Positions 22,011 through 34,791 of a DNA stretch of 64,000 nt are shown here, one piece after another. Source of the DNA: Taxawa tesnikishii (nom. ined.) (taxonomy: Eukaryota > Ascomycota > Dothideomycetes > Dothideales); assembly GCA_030247885.1 (NCBI GenBank), contig JAPDRO010000002.1, forward strand, positions 620,001 to 684,000, given 5' to 3'. The translations under genes and the position numbers were made by a program. Numbering within the stretch: position 1 is the first letter of the stretch; the number at the start of each line of letters is the position of its first letter. The notes beneath the pieces were generated by a model, which saw only the letters and a program-made list of their open reading frames with translations, did not search any database and was not told where the DNA came from.

Positions 22011-22825
22011 TGAGTACTAGCTCGTCGTTAGGACTAGGTACACTTTAACAATCAGGTCACTTTGATAACTAAGTTGCCTTGACGATTATTACGATTTCTT
22101 TTCCGAGCTAAGCCTAGAAAAGTAAGCCTTACGCACGAATTGAACTATAGCTGCAAGACTCGTATCGATTCAGGAACTGGGAAGGCCTCCACGGGTGCAA
22201 GTTCGGATTAGATACATGGTCGTATGCTGCAATTCGAATGAGATATGATACCTCACGGCAATGAAGAGTGCATGATATGATTTTGTACGGCAGACTCTGG
22301 CAGTGTTTCGCCACAATGTGAATGTCAAATCTCAACGTTGCCGCGTGTCGTCCTCCTTGTGACTCTTCCGTCTGTCGGCGATATAGGGCTAGGTAGTATA
22401 GTAGTGAGACAGAGTACTCAACCACCATGTTTATCTTGACTGCACCGTGAGCGGGACGAGGGTGAGGATGCAAGATGCGGCTCTCCAGACGGCTGATCCG
22501 AGCGGGCCGTTCTCACCGCCTCCGCCCTGCCCCGCCCCTGGTTGGCGAGGACACCCAGCTGGCCCTTGTGCCTGCGTGCGACGTGAGCCTGAGCGCAGTC
22601 TTTACAGACACACCTTCTGGGGACAGCCTTGTCAGCATCTATCGTTGTCGCGCTATGCCTTCCCGCTCTCTGTGAAACCATTCCATACCGTCGTGTCCAC
22701 AGTCCTGCCGGCACAATACGTTGCTAGCCTGTCTCTCGAGATCCTCGCAGCCACGCGCAACGCTTGCGCACCCATTGGAGGCAGCTAGTCAGTGCCTGAA
22801 TTGCCGCCCAGCCAATAACCAACGC
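22011..22825. other. Intergenic region
   Basis: AT-rich directly after the inverted repeat, then GC-richer. No gene-like frame recognised before the ATG at 22826. Confidence 0.4.
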
Positions 22826-23289
22826 ATGATGTCGTTCTTTACCGGCTCAAGCGCCCACCACGGCCATCGTTCCTCGTCATCGCACCACCGCACCTCGCGC
22901 CCGTCTTACGCGCGCTCATCGTCGTCCTTCTTCTCGCGCTCCGGCTCGTCGTCCTACTACCGTCGAAGCCCCCGTCAGGGTTACGTGCAGTACCTGCTCC
23001 ACAAACTCAAGAGGTTGATTCAAGATTTGTGGCACTATGCGCGCAGGCACCCCTCAAGGCTTTCTTTGCCATCGTCGTGCCGCTGATCAGTGCTGGTGGA
23101 GCCATTCACGGCTTGCTGAGGCAATTTGGCGTCAGGTTACCAATGGGTATGACGGCAACAAGGAGTTATCGCGGATATTATGGGAGTTCGGGATATGGAG
23201 AAGACTATCGAGGAGGCGGCGGCGGCGGCGGCGGCGGCGCAATGGGCGCAATGGGGAATCTGATCAAAATTGCGCAGGCCTTCATGTGA
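22826..23289 (+). CDS. Conserved fungal small membrane protein (frame break in C run)
   Basis: Starts MMSFFTGSSAHHGHRSSSSH. The N-terminus is Ser/His/Arg-rich with repeated SSS blocks, followed by YVQYLLHKLKRLIQDLWHYA. The frame then switches at 23050-23053: ARRHP continues as LKAFFAIVVPLISAGGAIHG in the next frame only if the four-C run had five. The restored protein is 154 aa with one membrane segment (about residues 77-97), a QFGVRLP motif, a Tyr/Gly-rich linker (SYRGYYGSSGYGEDY), nine Gly in a row and a short C-terminal helix (GNLIKIAQAFM). The layout is that of a small fungal hypothetical protein anchored in a membrane; function unknown. The length becomes a multiple of three only with the added base, which supports an under-called homopolymer. 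Confidence 0.6.
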
Positions 23290-25266
23290 AGGGGCCTGGA
23301 AAAAATGGGGTTGGGCGTGCCTGAAAGGCTGCACTTGACACCTGCGGCGCACGGCAAGATATCGTTGGACACCGGAGTGCACGCTTGTGTTCCCACGACC
23401 AGAATCGCGTCCTGAGTAGGCGTCAATCCGTGACGGAACGAGATGATGAGAACAAAGGCATCGCGAACATTCTGAGGAGTCGGTTCTGCTTCTAGTGGTC
23501 GGGCCACCCATCATCAAGGAAGGATGTGATGCCCAGCTTTGAACATCGGGGTCGCGGGGCAGCTTCCGTGCTAGATATCCAGTCATGAGCAGAGAGCTCA
23601 AGGAGCAAATGGGCGACGTAAACACTTTCAATGGACACACTAGACCTCCAGTTTCAGAAGAGCGCCCTGAGCCAGGTCGTTTCTTTCTGACACGCTGGGC
23701 TGAGGATCTTTCACGACCTTTTGTTTTACATAGCGGCCGCGGTGCATTGACTCCTACATGGCTTCTGAAAGATAATGATGGATCACTCAGCATGCCAACA
23801 GGCACCCCTTTGATATCCATGCCCAACCAAGACAATCCACTCGTGTGAGATACGTAAAGGCGCGGTCGAGCTTCACCGCTGAGGCTTCATTAACAAAGTC
23901 ATTTCTACGCAGAACCCGTGTCAAGCGAACGCCTACCTACGTATAATCCGCTTTGAAGCAGACATTATAGCACGGACGGACAGTAGTCATATGTGTTAAA
24001 AATCTGTATGCAAATACTTAGTAAAGGCAGAGCTTTCGTCTGATACATTTATTGTGAAACAATGTCTACGTGCGCGTTAGATGTGCCTCCTAGAACAGGA
24101 AACTTGGTCTGGTTGGCAACGTATTTCGGAGCCTCGCGCCTTTATTGAACGTTGCTGATGCAGCGTCAATCAATGAGATATCAAAGACATAGCAGGAGGA
24201 TCTTCTTAGCATCCTGAGAATCTATATACCGCACCGAGACAGTTCCCACCCTATAACCTGTCAGAATTTAGAACCTCCTCTCTAGAACCACTGCTGTCTC
24301 TCGAAGGATACACAAGGGCTGATTGAGGGCGTTTGTGAGGCAAAACGCAGGTGACTTCAACGCCACACGCTCCTGTAACAGAGCTAACGGCGAGGAAGCC
24401 TAAAAGCGCCTCGGAGTTGGTCTTGTACGCCAATATGACCGTCCAGTCCAAGATACACGTAGGCAGGATTGACGGTTGATTATGCGTTCGTAATATATGA
24501 AGTGTGTGAGGAAGGAAAGGATAGAGTATGGGGGAGTGGAACAGAGAAAAGGCGACGTGACCGGGACATCGTCGGGCTTGGCATGGGATTGACATTCGAA
24601 GGTTTTGCGCCTCCGCTGAAGCTGCCACTCTCTTCTCCTTTTTTTCCTTCGCGAACATAAATTCATGTCGCTCGCGTCTGGACGCTCGTCTGCGTGGTAC
24701 AACTTTGCCTACATCTGATCGAGTAGTCTGTGGTTGAGCATGTCACCAAAACAGATACGTGTCTTGAGCTGCTCAACTACGCGATCAAGGTCGCACCCGT
24801 GTTGCCGTTTCATTCAAGGAACATCAACACCTACTTCTGGTTCGGCAGGGCATACGCATGATGCCCTTGTAGCTTGGCGCCGCTCTCGAGGAGCTCCATC
24901 TGCTACATCCCATCTCAGCTAAAGATCCCACGATTTGCCTGCTTCTTGGCCTAATTTCTGTGGCCTCGAAGCATACTTCATCAATCGGTGGAAGAATGAA
25001 ATTCACAGTGTAAGCAGCACTGTGTCTTCTCCACCCTTCTGCGAGTAAACACGATGCGCAGGAGGACTATTTAAAAGACAAACAAAACGTTCCTTGTATG
25101 GTGCCGTATATAGAGCTACATACGAGGATATAGTATCGTCTCCGTGCGAGATGCGCGAAACATTCAATCGTGGCATTCGTGAGTTCGTGTCCGTCATGGC
25201 TTATCGTTTCCGTCATATCTTGACTCGAGGGGCCTTGCATCATGTGCGCAAAAGTTAGAGTACTAC
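23290..25266. other. Gene-poor region
   Basis: The longest frame (minus strand 23835-23137, 232 codons) is mostly low-complexity and partly antisense to the poly-Gly stretch, so it is not taken as a gene. The remaining ORFs are short. A purine-rich stretch (24505-24560) and several AT-rich patches occur. No transposon ends were recognised. Confidence 0.5.
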
Positions 25267-27898
25267 TCAGGACTGTTCCGGTCCACCCAACTCCATGAGC
25301 TCTGAAATGAAGCGCGCCACGAGCCTGGATGTGTAGAACTTCTGGTTCTCCTGCGCAATGGTGATTGCACGCCGCTCACGCAGGTAACGTTCTATTCCGA
25401 CCATCAGCGACGAGAAGATTACCACCGAGATGCGTGCTACTTACGCTTCTGATCGACCAGATTCTGCATGTTGTCGACAAATTCCCGCTCCGCACTCGTG
25501 TTCAAGTCCGAGAGATGGTCCTCGAAACGCGCCTCTCCACGGCCTCGCTTTCTATACTTGCATTGATACAGATCGGTCAAAAAGTTGAAGCGCTCATCAA
25601 TGTGCGTGCATGCACAACAAGCAGTCTCATTGGCGGTGAAGAAGTTTTCTTCCTGTCTCCGGACTCGGGCGTCGGCTTGTATGTGCAAGAGACGCTGGCA
25701 CTCCTCGCCGACCATAGCCAGACCCAGCATGATACAGAACGACTGCATCCATGTCTGTCCTTTGGGTCTTGATGCGCGCAACAATTGATCGAGGCGCTGC
25801 AGCGTCTTCTCGTACATCTGATTGCGGATGGTGGCAAAGAAGTATTTCAGCTGCATATTGGCAATCCGCGGGGAGGTGAACTTGTGATACTCATTGAGCG
25901 CAGCTCGTTGACGTAGGTTGGAAACGATGCGATCTCGCTCATCGACGGGTATCGTTAGAGTGTGTCCCATAACGTAGGTAATGATGATCATCCGTAGAAT
26001 ATTTCGAAGCTCGTCTTTGAGCTGCCTCACATGCTAGAGAATCTCGTCAGTCGATGTCAGGCAGCAGTGGCTTGACAGTAAAAGTACCTCCGAGTCTCCC
26101 TTCAAGTCGACATACAGCCTGGCTACGTAGCACAAAAGGTCCCTCTGGAAACTGTCTTCTCCTTGGAAACATTTCAAGCAGAAGTCGTTCAGCGAATGGT
26201 CCAGCATCTTGTCGATGTAGTCGTTGAAATGGCCTACGTGGGTCTCGTCAAGAGCTCGCACTGCAAGAGGCGGGGACCGTCTGAAGGCAGGTTCGAAAAC
26301 GCCATTGGCTTGCGTGACATATTGCAGTTGCCAATGGAGTTCGTCATTGGTTGGGCGGAACTCCACCATCTGCCAGTTGATACGAGGTCCACAGCCACAA
26401 GTAAGTTGTACTGTGATTTCCGATGAGTACCAGTGTCGAACGTTGTTGTTGACGAAAGCACGCACTTCTCCGAGTTGGTGCATGTCTGTCATGGTTTTGG
26501 GAAGAAAATATGATACTAGGTCCTTAAGATGTGATCGGATGCAGCCAAGGAGACGACCTTGTGCTTTCTGAGATTTGATACTCGAGCAACGCTTGCAGAC
26601 ACCCTCTCGAGGGCACTTATCGCGCTGGAATGTGCACCGCCAGCACGCAATTGCTTTTCGAGTATCGGCAGCCTCTTGTCTTGCAGTGGGCTCGAGACCG
26701 GTACGGCGGCCTCCCCGGTTGACAGGTGCCGATGATTTCGTGTTACGGACCGCCGCGCTACCTGCAGAGATGCGTAACGCTGGAGGTAGAGCTGAACCAA
26801 AAACATCCAGCTGGCGTTGTCGTGCGGTGGAAGGTGCAATTCTACGTGTAGCAGGTCGATTGAGTGGAGTTTTCTGGCAAGAATTGGGCTGCCGACCATC
26901 GTATGTGTCTCTTGCATGTCCAGCTTCTGTCGGGGAATCAGCGGCGCTCGCGCCTGACTGGGTTGAGAAGGATGTGAGCTTAGGTGCCATCATGTGGGGT
27001 GACATCGATGCCGTGCTTTCCATGCGATGATCGTAATCTAGTACCTGTTTTGCATGAAGTTCATTTAAACAAACTTGGTGCTGCGGTTGTATGTGTGCAA
27101 TGTTTCCCGGGGCAGCGCGCCACGCTTCACATTGCATCTGAGCCAAACCTCGTATAGGGAGGTTTTGATAGCCTTGCGTTGTTATGCCATCGTTGTTGTT
27201 TTCGAAACCTTCTGCCAGACTTGTCATCGAGATGTCTACCGGGTACTGGTTTGGGAGGTATTGCGCTTCGCAAAAGCGTGTTCGAGGCCTGGGTAGGCAT
27301 CCCGCGAGCTGAACGGTTGCGCATAGTGTGGCCCATGTGCATGGTTGGTGCTCTGGGCATTCATGTCTTCGTGGAAGCTAACGTAAGGGGCAGGCGTGGG
27401 TGTGTTGCTTGCATATCCGAAGGTTTGCCCCCAGTGATGCTCAGGTTGCTGTTGTACAGCGGTCTGAGACGAAGTGCGATTCGTGAGTGGCTCCGGTTGA
27501 TGGAAAGGATCAGTGGACATCCTCGCATCAGGACGGGGATCAATTGATTGCTGGGCCTGGCTATGGTCTGCCGAACCGATCACCCACATGTACTCTCCGC
27601 CTTGCTCGGAACGAGGTGTAGAGAGGGCATGAGGGGGTGAATGGGGTGATTCTAGGTGAAGGTTTGAGAAGGGAGAAGAAGAATAAGCAAGGATGGAAAA
27701 CGACGATGACAACAAGCTTGCTGGGCTCATCCAAGGCGAGGCTGAAGTTACGTATGTCTGATTCGAGGATTCTGGAAAAGCAGCATGGATCTCATCGACC
27801 CCTTCGTCGTAAGTAAGTGCCATGTCAACGTCTTCCAGGTAGTCGTCCGAGAACGGTGCGGCTCTCGACCAACTGTTCAAGACTACGGCCTCGGCCAT
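25267..27898 (-). CDS. Transcription factor-like protein with an atypical Cys6 zinc cluster
   Basis: Three exons on the minus strand: 27898-26088, 26033-25445 and 25391-25267, with introns of 54 and 53 bases, about 841 aa. The N-terminal 400 residues are low-complexity (Ser, Pro, Gln, Thr-rich). At about residue 419 is a cluster with spacing C-X2-C-X6-C-X5-C-X2-C-X14-C (CWRCTFQRDKC, then CKRC, then GCIRSHLKDL), like a Zn2Cys6 motif with a stretched last spacer. A long helical region follows, ending FISELMELGGPEQS after the last intron. This arrangement occurs in a group of uncharacterised fungal proteins. Around 27267-27268 the frame shifts: EHAFAK is in the first frame and QYLPNQYPVDISMTSLAEG in the next. 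One more base in the two-base A run (minus strand) gives AKAQYLPN and a length divisible by three. The role is probably nuclear; target genes unknown. Confidence 0.7.
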
Positions 27899-28991
27899 GT
27901 TGGGAGCGGGTTGAAGCTAGGTATATCGTGAACAGGCCTGGCGCTGCTCACAAGGCTGGCGGCGCGGCGTACAGACGGCTGGCTGTACACTTTCCGGTAT
28001 GACGGCATGTATCGTACAGCCACAGCCGGCACAACTGTCGCACACAGGATGCGGGTGGAAAGCAATGCCGTGTGAGGGCTAAGGATTTCCCTATTCAGTG
28101 AGGAATGAGTCGACCCCGCGTTCAGCTCCAAAAACCGGTCAAGATGTATAGTTGCCTGACTGCCTGATCCTAGGGCTGCTCATGACACAAGCACAATAGC
28201 ACAGGGCGTAACAAAAGCGGAGATTAGACTGATCGGATGTGACGCTTGACGGGAGGGTGCTCCTCCACCATGCTTGGAAATAAAAATACACAGCTGGAGC
28301 AGATGAACAGATTGAACCGAGGGCGCTCAACACGTGATCCTGTACTCGCCCCCTACAAACGAACCAATCGGACCATTGACGACGGCGGTCATGCAGGGCC
28401 GAGCTGGTGCGGTGCGCAACAGGAACGTTTCGCTGGCGAGGGAAGTAAGGCCCCCATCTGTCCGCTCGCCGTTTTGGGTTTGGACCAAGAACCAGCACTT
28501 CAGTGGTGGCCAACACGACGCGCCTGACGGAGACAGAGTAGTAGTGGCTCATGCTCGACCAGCGACGGTGGCACACCGGCAGTTCCGCTTCGCTAAGTAC
28601 ACTCCTACACTCTTGCACTCGTACACTCGTGCACTCGATTGCCCCGCAACAGTAGTATGGTGGGAGGGTGAGGCTTTTCTACAAACACACTACGAGAACA
28701 CGTCAAATCACGTGCCCGCTTTGCCGACAGGCGAGCGTTTTGTTCCGAGGTTTGGCTACCATCACGCCTTGAAGCTCGAGCTGCCGAACGCCGAGTGCAG
28801 TTCCATTATTGGTGATCGTGGATCCATGCTACGTCAGTCAGGCAGCTTGTCTCGGAAACAAGATTCCATCCAACAATGCGTCAAATGCCCAGAAACGTTT
28901 CGAGAGGAGAATTGCTCTGTGTCTTGACAGACAGTTACCTCCCAGGAGTAGATGCGTGCGGCCCCAACACCACATCTGTTCTATCGCGAAA
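27899..28991. other. Divergent intergenic region
   Basis: Lies between two divergent genes, so it probably carries both promoters. An upstream open frame continues in front of the ATG at 28992 (from 28809), but its composition is not conserved-looking. Direct triplets of CACTC/ACACTC occur at about 28598-28640. Confidence 0.5.
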
Positions 28992-31900
28992 ATGAGGGAC
29001 CAGGACGACGAGTACGACACGCGGCGCGACTACCGGGCTCCTTACACTTCGCATAGACCAATCCCCACCATACAGCAATACCGAAATGAAAAGGAAGCAC
29101 GCAGAACTGGACCCGATGCCATTAGCGGAGACGCACCTCCAGGCGTGGATGACCGCGAAGACGACCCTTCCGCACCATACCTAGATTCAGCATCCGGAGA
29201 CAACAAAGGCAACAATGCCAATCCTTCCGGCGAAGACGACCAGCAGAACGAGCAGGCCGGGACTGGAGCTGCACTCACTGAGGATACCTCCGAAGCTCGT
29301 GCTGGCGGGCTCACCCCGAAGCAGAAGCGCAAAGCAATTGGCAAGCGGAAAGACGAGCGCGCAGAGAGAGTTGTGACCGATCCGATCACTCACCTTCCAG
29401 CCCGTATTCATGACCTTCAATCCTCGGACCTCAGGGCAGTTCCTGAAAACGAACCTCCTCCAGGTTCGAACTTGAGAACGGCAACCGGCTTGAGTAACAA
29501 GTCCAAATCAGATTCACAACTGGCCTCTGAGGAGGACGAAAACCACCAGAGCCACAAGGCCATGCAGAACCTCTTCCCTACTCCGAGCTACGACAGGGTT
29601 CGATCAGGACTGGCAAGGATCTATTCTTCGGCTATCGCTGTAGCCCTGGTATCGGCGTTCGCTATTTGCATCTTTCTTTATGCATTAGAGAAGCTGCTAT
29701 TCGGTAAGGGTCCAACACAGGTGTTTGTCTCAGAGCAGAACACTATCACCTATACATTTGGCGCTGCCATGGCGCTCGGCGCCATAGGTTTGTTGGCGAT
29801 TGCAATTCTCATAATCCGCAAATGGACGGAACACCAAGTCCAGTCTCTGTGGGACAACGAAGTCTGGGAAGCAGAGAGGGAAAGAGGAAAGAATCGATCA
29901 CAAGAAAACCAGACGCCGGAGTGGCTTAACAGTATTCTGCATTCAATATGGCCACTTGTCAATCCTGACCTGTTCAAAGGACTTTCGGATACACTGGAGG
30001 TAAGCAAAACACCCTGTCTGGCAAGCTTTCCACCTATTCAATGAAACACTCCCATCATCCGAACAGACAGTACCAGTTCTGCCGGGTGGATAATCGCTCG
30101 CACCAAGATGTTCACAGGCAGCACTCTGCACCATCCTGGTAGCGAAGCGACAGTCTGCACACACACCATTTCCTCATTATGCGGCTTGGTAGCAAAGACT
30201 TGCGTACTGGGACTGGATTCGAAGGCCTCGCAACATTTGTGCAAGCCTAAAACGAAATGTATGGAGATGTGCTGACGCCATGAAAGGATGTCATGCAAGC
30301 TAGTTTGCCAAGTGTTGTACGGATGGTCAGGTAAGACAGCCTTTCGCGAAAAGAGTTTTAGATTGGCTATGGAATAGCCACGGACCTCCATTAAAAGGTG
30401 TCAGCATCCCCTAGGAATTGTGGGTTGTGTGGCTGTGGTTAGCAGCCTAGGCTTTTATCGCTTCCATAACAAGAAAGCTTATGCACTCTCTTTTGCTTGG
30501 CATGATCTTTGCGTTGCCACCACTATGCCTAAAACCTCGACGGTTCTCCTGCCCAGGAAGACCCCTATCGTGCAAGGAAAGGATACAGGCTAATGGTTCG
30601 GTCGACAGTATCGAAGATATGGGGCAAGGAAGCGAGTCAATCCGGATCCTTGGCGTGCGCTGGTTGCCAACGGGCGCTGCCGCGCGATCTGTGACAGCGG
30701 ACGGCAAACTGGAGTCCATGAAAGCATCGGAAAAACAAAACGATCGCAGCGTTCCTGGCCAAGGAGAGGTGGACGAGAATGCTGAGGAGGATCAAGAAAT
30801 GTCGGACGATTCAGGCAAGCAATCCGGTTCAGAAGCGCAACAAGAACAGGAGGCGGAGGGCATGGAAGCTGAGGAGGGCGACTTCATGAACATAGAGCTT
30901 GCTCTCGCTTACAGGGCGAGGTCGTCGCAAAAAAGTTTCGCAACAGGGCCAAGCACGCGCACCTTCTTATGGCATTTTATCTACCTGGGAACATTAAGAT
31001 CCCTGTCTACGTGGATGTTCGCGGGTTCCTGGCGATCATGCGGTTACGGCTGCAACTAACTCCGGACCCACCATTCTTGTCTCTCTGCACCTTGACCTTC
31101 CTGGGCCAGCCAAAAGTGGAGGTCGGATGCGTGCCTCTTACAAGCAGAGGTCTCAACATTATGGACCTACCCCTAATCTCTAATTTTGTGCAGAGCTCAG
31201 TTGACGCCGCCGCGGCAGAGTACGTAGCACCGAAGTCGATGACAATTGATCTCAAAGACATGCTGGCAGGGGAAGACTTCAAAAAGATACTAGGGCTCTT
31301 GGAGTTATTGTCGTAACCGTAAAAGGGCCTATGACTTCGTCAGTTTCCCCAACCGTTTCTCTTCGCGATTTCATAATTTACAGGCTCGACAGACAACCGG
31401 CGATCCGAGCATCCCAATGATCAAGGATGGATCCGCGGATCCGTACGTTACTGTCGCATGGGCGAAATTTGTCAGACCACTCTGGTCAACACGCGTTATC
31501 CTCTCAGAGATGCAGCCGCAATGGGAAGAAACCGCGTACGTGCTTGTCACGCAGGATGAGCTTAATGTCCATGAGAGGTTGAGAGTACAGCTTTGGGATT
31601 CAGACCGGTTCACCGCGGACGATGACCTAGGACGTATTGAGCTCGGTCTCAAAGATCTCATGGAAAACGCCGAGACAAAAGGAAGGATGTTTGATAGAAC
31701 CGATGGCTTCAAGGCACTCAAAGCCGAAGAACGTATGCCCGGAAAGCTGGAGTGGGCTGTTGGCTATTTCGAGAAGGCTCATATTCAAGACGCGCAGCTG
31801 AAGCAACAGATGGCCGATTCTGATGTCAGGACCAAACGACAGCTTGTGGAGAAGGTGAAGGCGAGCAGCCAAAGGAAACTGCGGGAAGCGAAGAAAGACG

Positions 31901-33408
31901 AGCACAAGGAGCTGAAGCAACTCGAGGCGCAGCAGCTCAAGGAGACGGAAGATCAACTAATTATAGCAGCCCCTCCACTGGAAGATTATCCGAGCGGCAT
32001 CTTGTCCATCCAGATCCACGAAGTCACTGGGCTTGAGGTGCGAGCAATGCATAACCAAGCCAGATCCAACGACATATCCGGAGATGAAGCGAGTGACGAG
32101 GAGGAAGAAGGCGGAGACTTGCCATCGGCATATTGCAACATCATAATCAACCATCAGAAGATATATCGGACGAGGGTCAAAGTGAGTAGCGCCAACAACA
32201 GCCTGCCTGCATGTTGAGTTGAAGCTGACACTCTCTCCTCTTGTAGCCCAAGAATGCAAAGCCTTTCTTCAACGCAGGGACCGAGCGCTTTATCCGCGAC
32301 TGGCGCAACACAGAGGTCTTCATTACTGTTCGAGATGCTAGAGTTCACGAAGATGATGCACTCCTTGGGCTAGTCCGTCTGCCTTTGGGCGAAACATTCA
32401 AACAGCGCTGTCAAGTAAACAACGCATATCCTTTGTCGGGTGTGTAGGATTCCATGACAGAAGCAAGCATGTCACTAACATTTATGCAGGTGGTATGGGT
32501 TATGGTCGCGTAAGAGTGTCTTTGGTCTTCCGATCCGTCACATTGCAGCTTCCCGGAACGAGCTTGGATGGGACTGGGGAACTCTTGTCATACAGCCAGA
32601 GATGCATGGACAAGATCTGCCTCAGGAGCTGCACTCTTTGAGGTTGAAGATACAGACCTCACTCACTACCACTCACATGTGGCCTCATCAAGGCCAACGC
32701 TGGGCATCTCGGCACTCACAGAAACTACACCTCGCGGTACGCGAACGCTACAGCAGTGTTCTAGTAATCCAATTTCGCACCAAAACGCCCATACTCAAAG
32801 ACAAAACGTCAGCCTTTTGTGTTCTATGGCTACAAGATCTGACCGACGGCGCCGAAGAAACACTGACGCTGCCAGTCTGGAAAGGCGACCTGAAGCGCGC
32901 GACAACATGCCGGCTGTCCGAGTGCGGTGAGCGTGTCGGAGCAATACGACTGACGCTCAGCTTCTGCGCTGGCCTCAGCAAGTATCATCTCAAGGCCGCG
33001 AGCCGGGACCGGCACCTCAAAGACGTCATGGATGTAGTCAACACGGCGCGTAACCAGGAGCAACGAGACGCGGAAGAGTCACGCGGTGCCTTGAGGGACC
33101 CAGGCAGCGCGGACTATCAGAGCGACGAGAGCGTCGATTCCTCTACCTCAGAGTCGAACGGAGATGAGGGTGACGACGATGGCAATTCGAAGGACTTGCA
33201 GCAGGATGGCGACCGCAATATTCTGGATTCGATCAAGGATTACAAAGATCACCGACACCAGAAGCACCGCCAACATAGAGGTGTCATGCAACACAAGAGC
33301 GCGAGAACCATGTGGTGGATGAAGCACAAGGTCGAGCACATGCAAAATCGTCTATCAGGCGTATTTGACCATCACGAACGAAAGACGGGTATTGAGAGCG
33401 AGGCTTAG
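28992..33408 (+). CDS. C2-domain membrane-contact-type protein (Mug190-like)
   Basis: Exons 28992-29999, 30287-30330, 30609-31338, 31384-32181, 32247-32439, 32490-33408; about 1231 aa. The charged N-terminus (residues 1-200) is followed by two membrane spans (about 210-235 and 253-275). A lipid-binding SMP-like region follows: DVMQASLPSVVRMVR, MGQGSESIRILGVRWLP, FYLPGNIKIPVYVDVRG, and DLPLISNFVQSSVDAA. Next are two C2 domains, one with KDGSADPYVTVAWAKF and LRVQLWDSDRFTADDDLG, the other starting SGILSIQIHEVTGLEV and containing FFNAGTERFIRDWRNTEV. The C-terminal tail is conserved (MWWMKHKVEHMQ, VFDHHERKT). The order matches fission yeast Mug190 and tricalbin-like proteins that tether ER to other membranes. 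Four one-base deficits break the frame: the A run 30929-30934, the site near 31286, the A run 31321-31324 and the C run 32552-32554. All other junctions keep phase. The first two introns are unusually long (287 and 278 bases). Confidence 0.8.
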
Positions 33409-33662
33409 GCCCGGCTGCAGCAAGGCTGTTTGGGGGCAGTGACGAGCATTTCGGTACAGGGTATCCAAACAAACTAACTTTGACCAAGGAACACATGATG
33501 CAGGTGTTGTAGCCGTCATTAATGGAATACAATACCACATATCAAAAACGTCCGACCTCTATATCGAACGCCTCCAACGCCAGCGCCCGGGTCCGGAATC
33601 AATGCACGCTCCATCCGTCTCTTGCCCAAACGATGGTACTCATACTTTAAACAATCTGCCGC

Positions 33663-34040
33663 TCAGCTGCTATTTGAGCAATCACTGAAAGAACACAGAA
33701 AAGGTTGGCGATCCCAATACCCAGGGTCCCGAGGCCAAGGTTCATCGACGGGCTGCTCAGGCTTCGGAGGGGTGCCATGTGAGCTGTTTCGCCCGATTCG
33801 TGGATCTCGTGGATGCTCATCTCCACCGCGCCGGCAGCGGTGTTTGAAGGAATTGCGGCCCTTGCCGTCGTCGCGTGGGTGCCCTCTATCATCGCCATCC
33901 TCGTTGTCGTTGTCGCGCGCCATTGGCAGGCGTCCCATCCGGTCGTGTCCTAGTCGGGTAGGGTCCAGTTTAGGACCGCTAGGACTGTAGCGCTGCGAGA
34001 GGAGGTGCTTGCGGCTCGAGAGTGCAGAGAGCTGTGCCAT
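33663..34040 (-). CDS. Possible small hypothetical protein
   Basis: An ORF of 125 codons starting MAQLSALSSRKHLLSQRYSP. The first 50 residues look coding. In the same DNA a second frame (33898-33647) carries a good C-terminal membrane segment (LGLGTLGIGIANLFCVLSVIAQ). The true product may join the two by an intron or by another missing base, but no clean junction was found. Family unknown. It is convergent with the C2-domain gene, about 240 bases beyond its stop codon. Confidence 0.3.
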   Translation of the reverse strand: MAQLSALSSRKHLLSQRYSPSGPKLDPTRLGHDRMGRLPMARDNDNEDGDDRGHPRDDGKGRNSFKHRCRRGGDEHPRDPRIGRNSSHGTPPKPEQPVDEPWPRDPGYWDRQPFLCSFSDCSNSS

Positions 34041-34791
34041 TGAGGGTCTGGCGGAAATCGTGGCGACTGATGGACGAAGCAGAGGACTATTGAGGAAGAT
34101 GGAAAGGGTTGTTCGCCGGTGAAGGAAAGCGTAGTGGTTTAGTCACCCAAGATGGATGATTAGACAATTGTCTCTAACGTTCGATTCAAGTGGGTGTGGG
34201 AGATATTTTAGATGCTACGGCACAATGTGTAGTGATATATCTGTCGAAACACGCTGTATGTGAAGCCAGGCATTGGAAAGGTTGCTCAGTCCGCCCTCTA
34301 AGCCCGATCAGAATCAAGGCGAAAGGGGCGGACCGGGCGGCCTGCAAGACAACCTACCAGTCGCACGCTTTGGCAGGTACTTTGAGAGTTCTCGCATCAT
34401 CGTTAGTGTCATCAGCGGCGTGGAGCAGCAAGCACATGGTCTTGTTCATGGCAGGGCGGTGCGGGATTACAGCGCTGAACAGGAGCCAGAATAGTCGGGC
34501 ATATGTCTGAGGCATATGGCGTCGAAAGGAGGGTGGCGTGGAGGCTCGGTCAGAAGAAGGGGTAATATGACGGCGCTCGTGACAGGAAAGTGGCAACGAC
34601 TCAGGTATTAGATTGCCTTGTTGCTGCCATTCATCAGCATCGAAGCAGGCGGCATTACTGTTCCGAGTCGACCAAGGGCAAGTCTGAGAAGAGCGTTCGT
34701 GCCCACAGATGACCAAGAGCCAAGAGAATCAAGGCGAGCGAAGAACAGGCAGCAAAAGCGGCGGTGTAAGTATGTATCTGCGTATATCGCT

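Noticed and set aside
23137-23835. 232-codon minus-strand frame
   Set aside because: Partly the complement of a poly-Gly coding stretch, with repetitive Ala and Ser/Arg-rich composition; no family features or splice signals.
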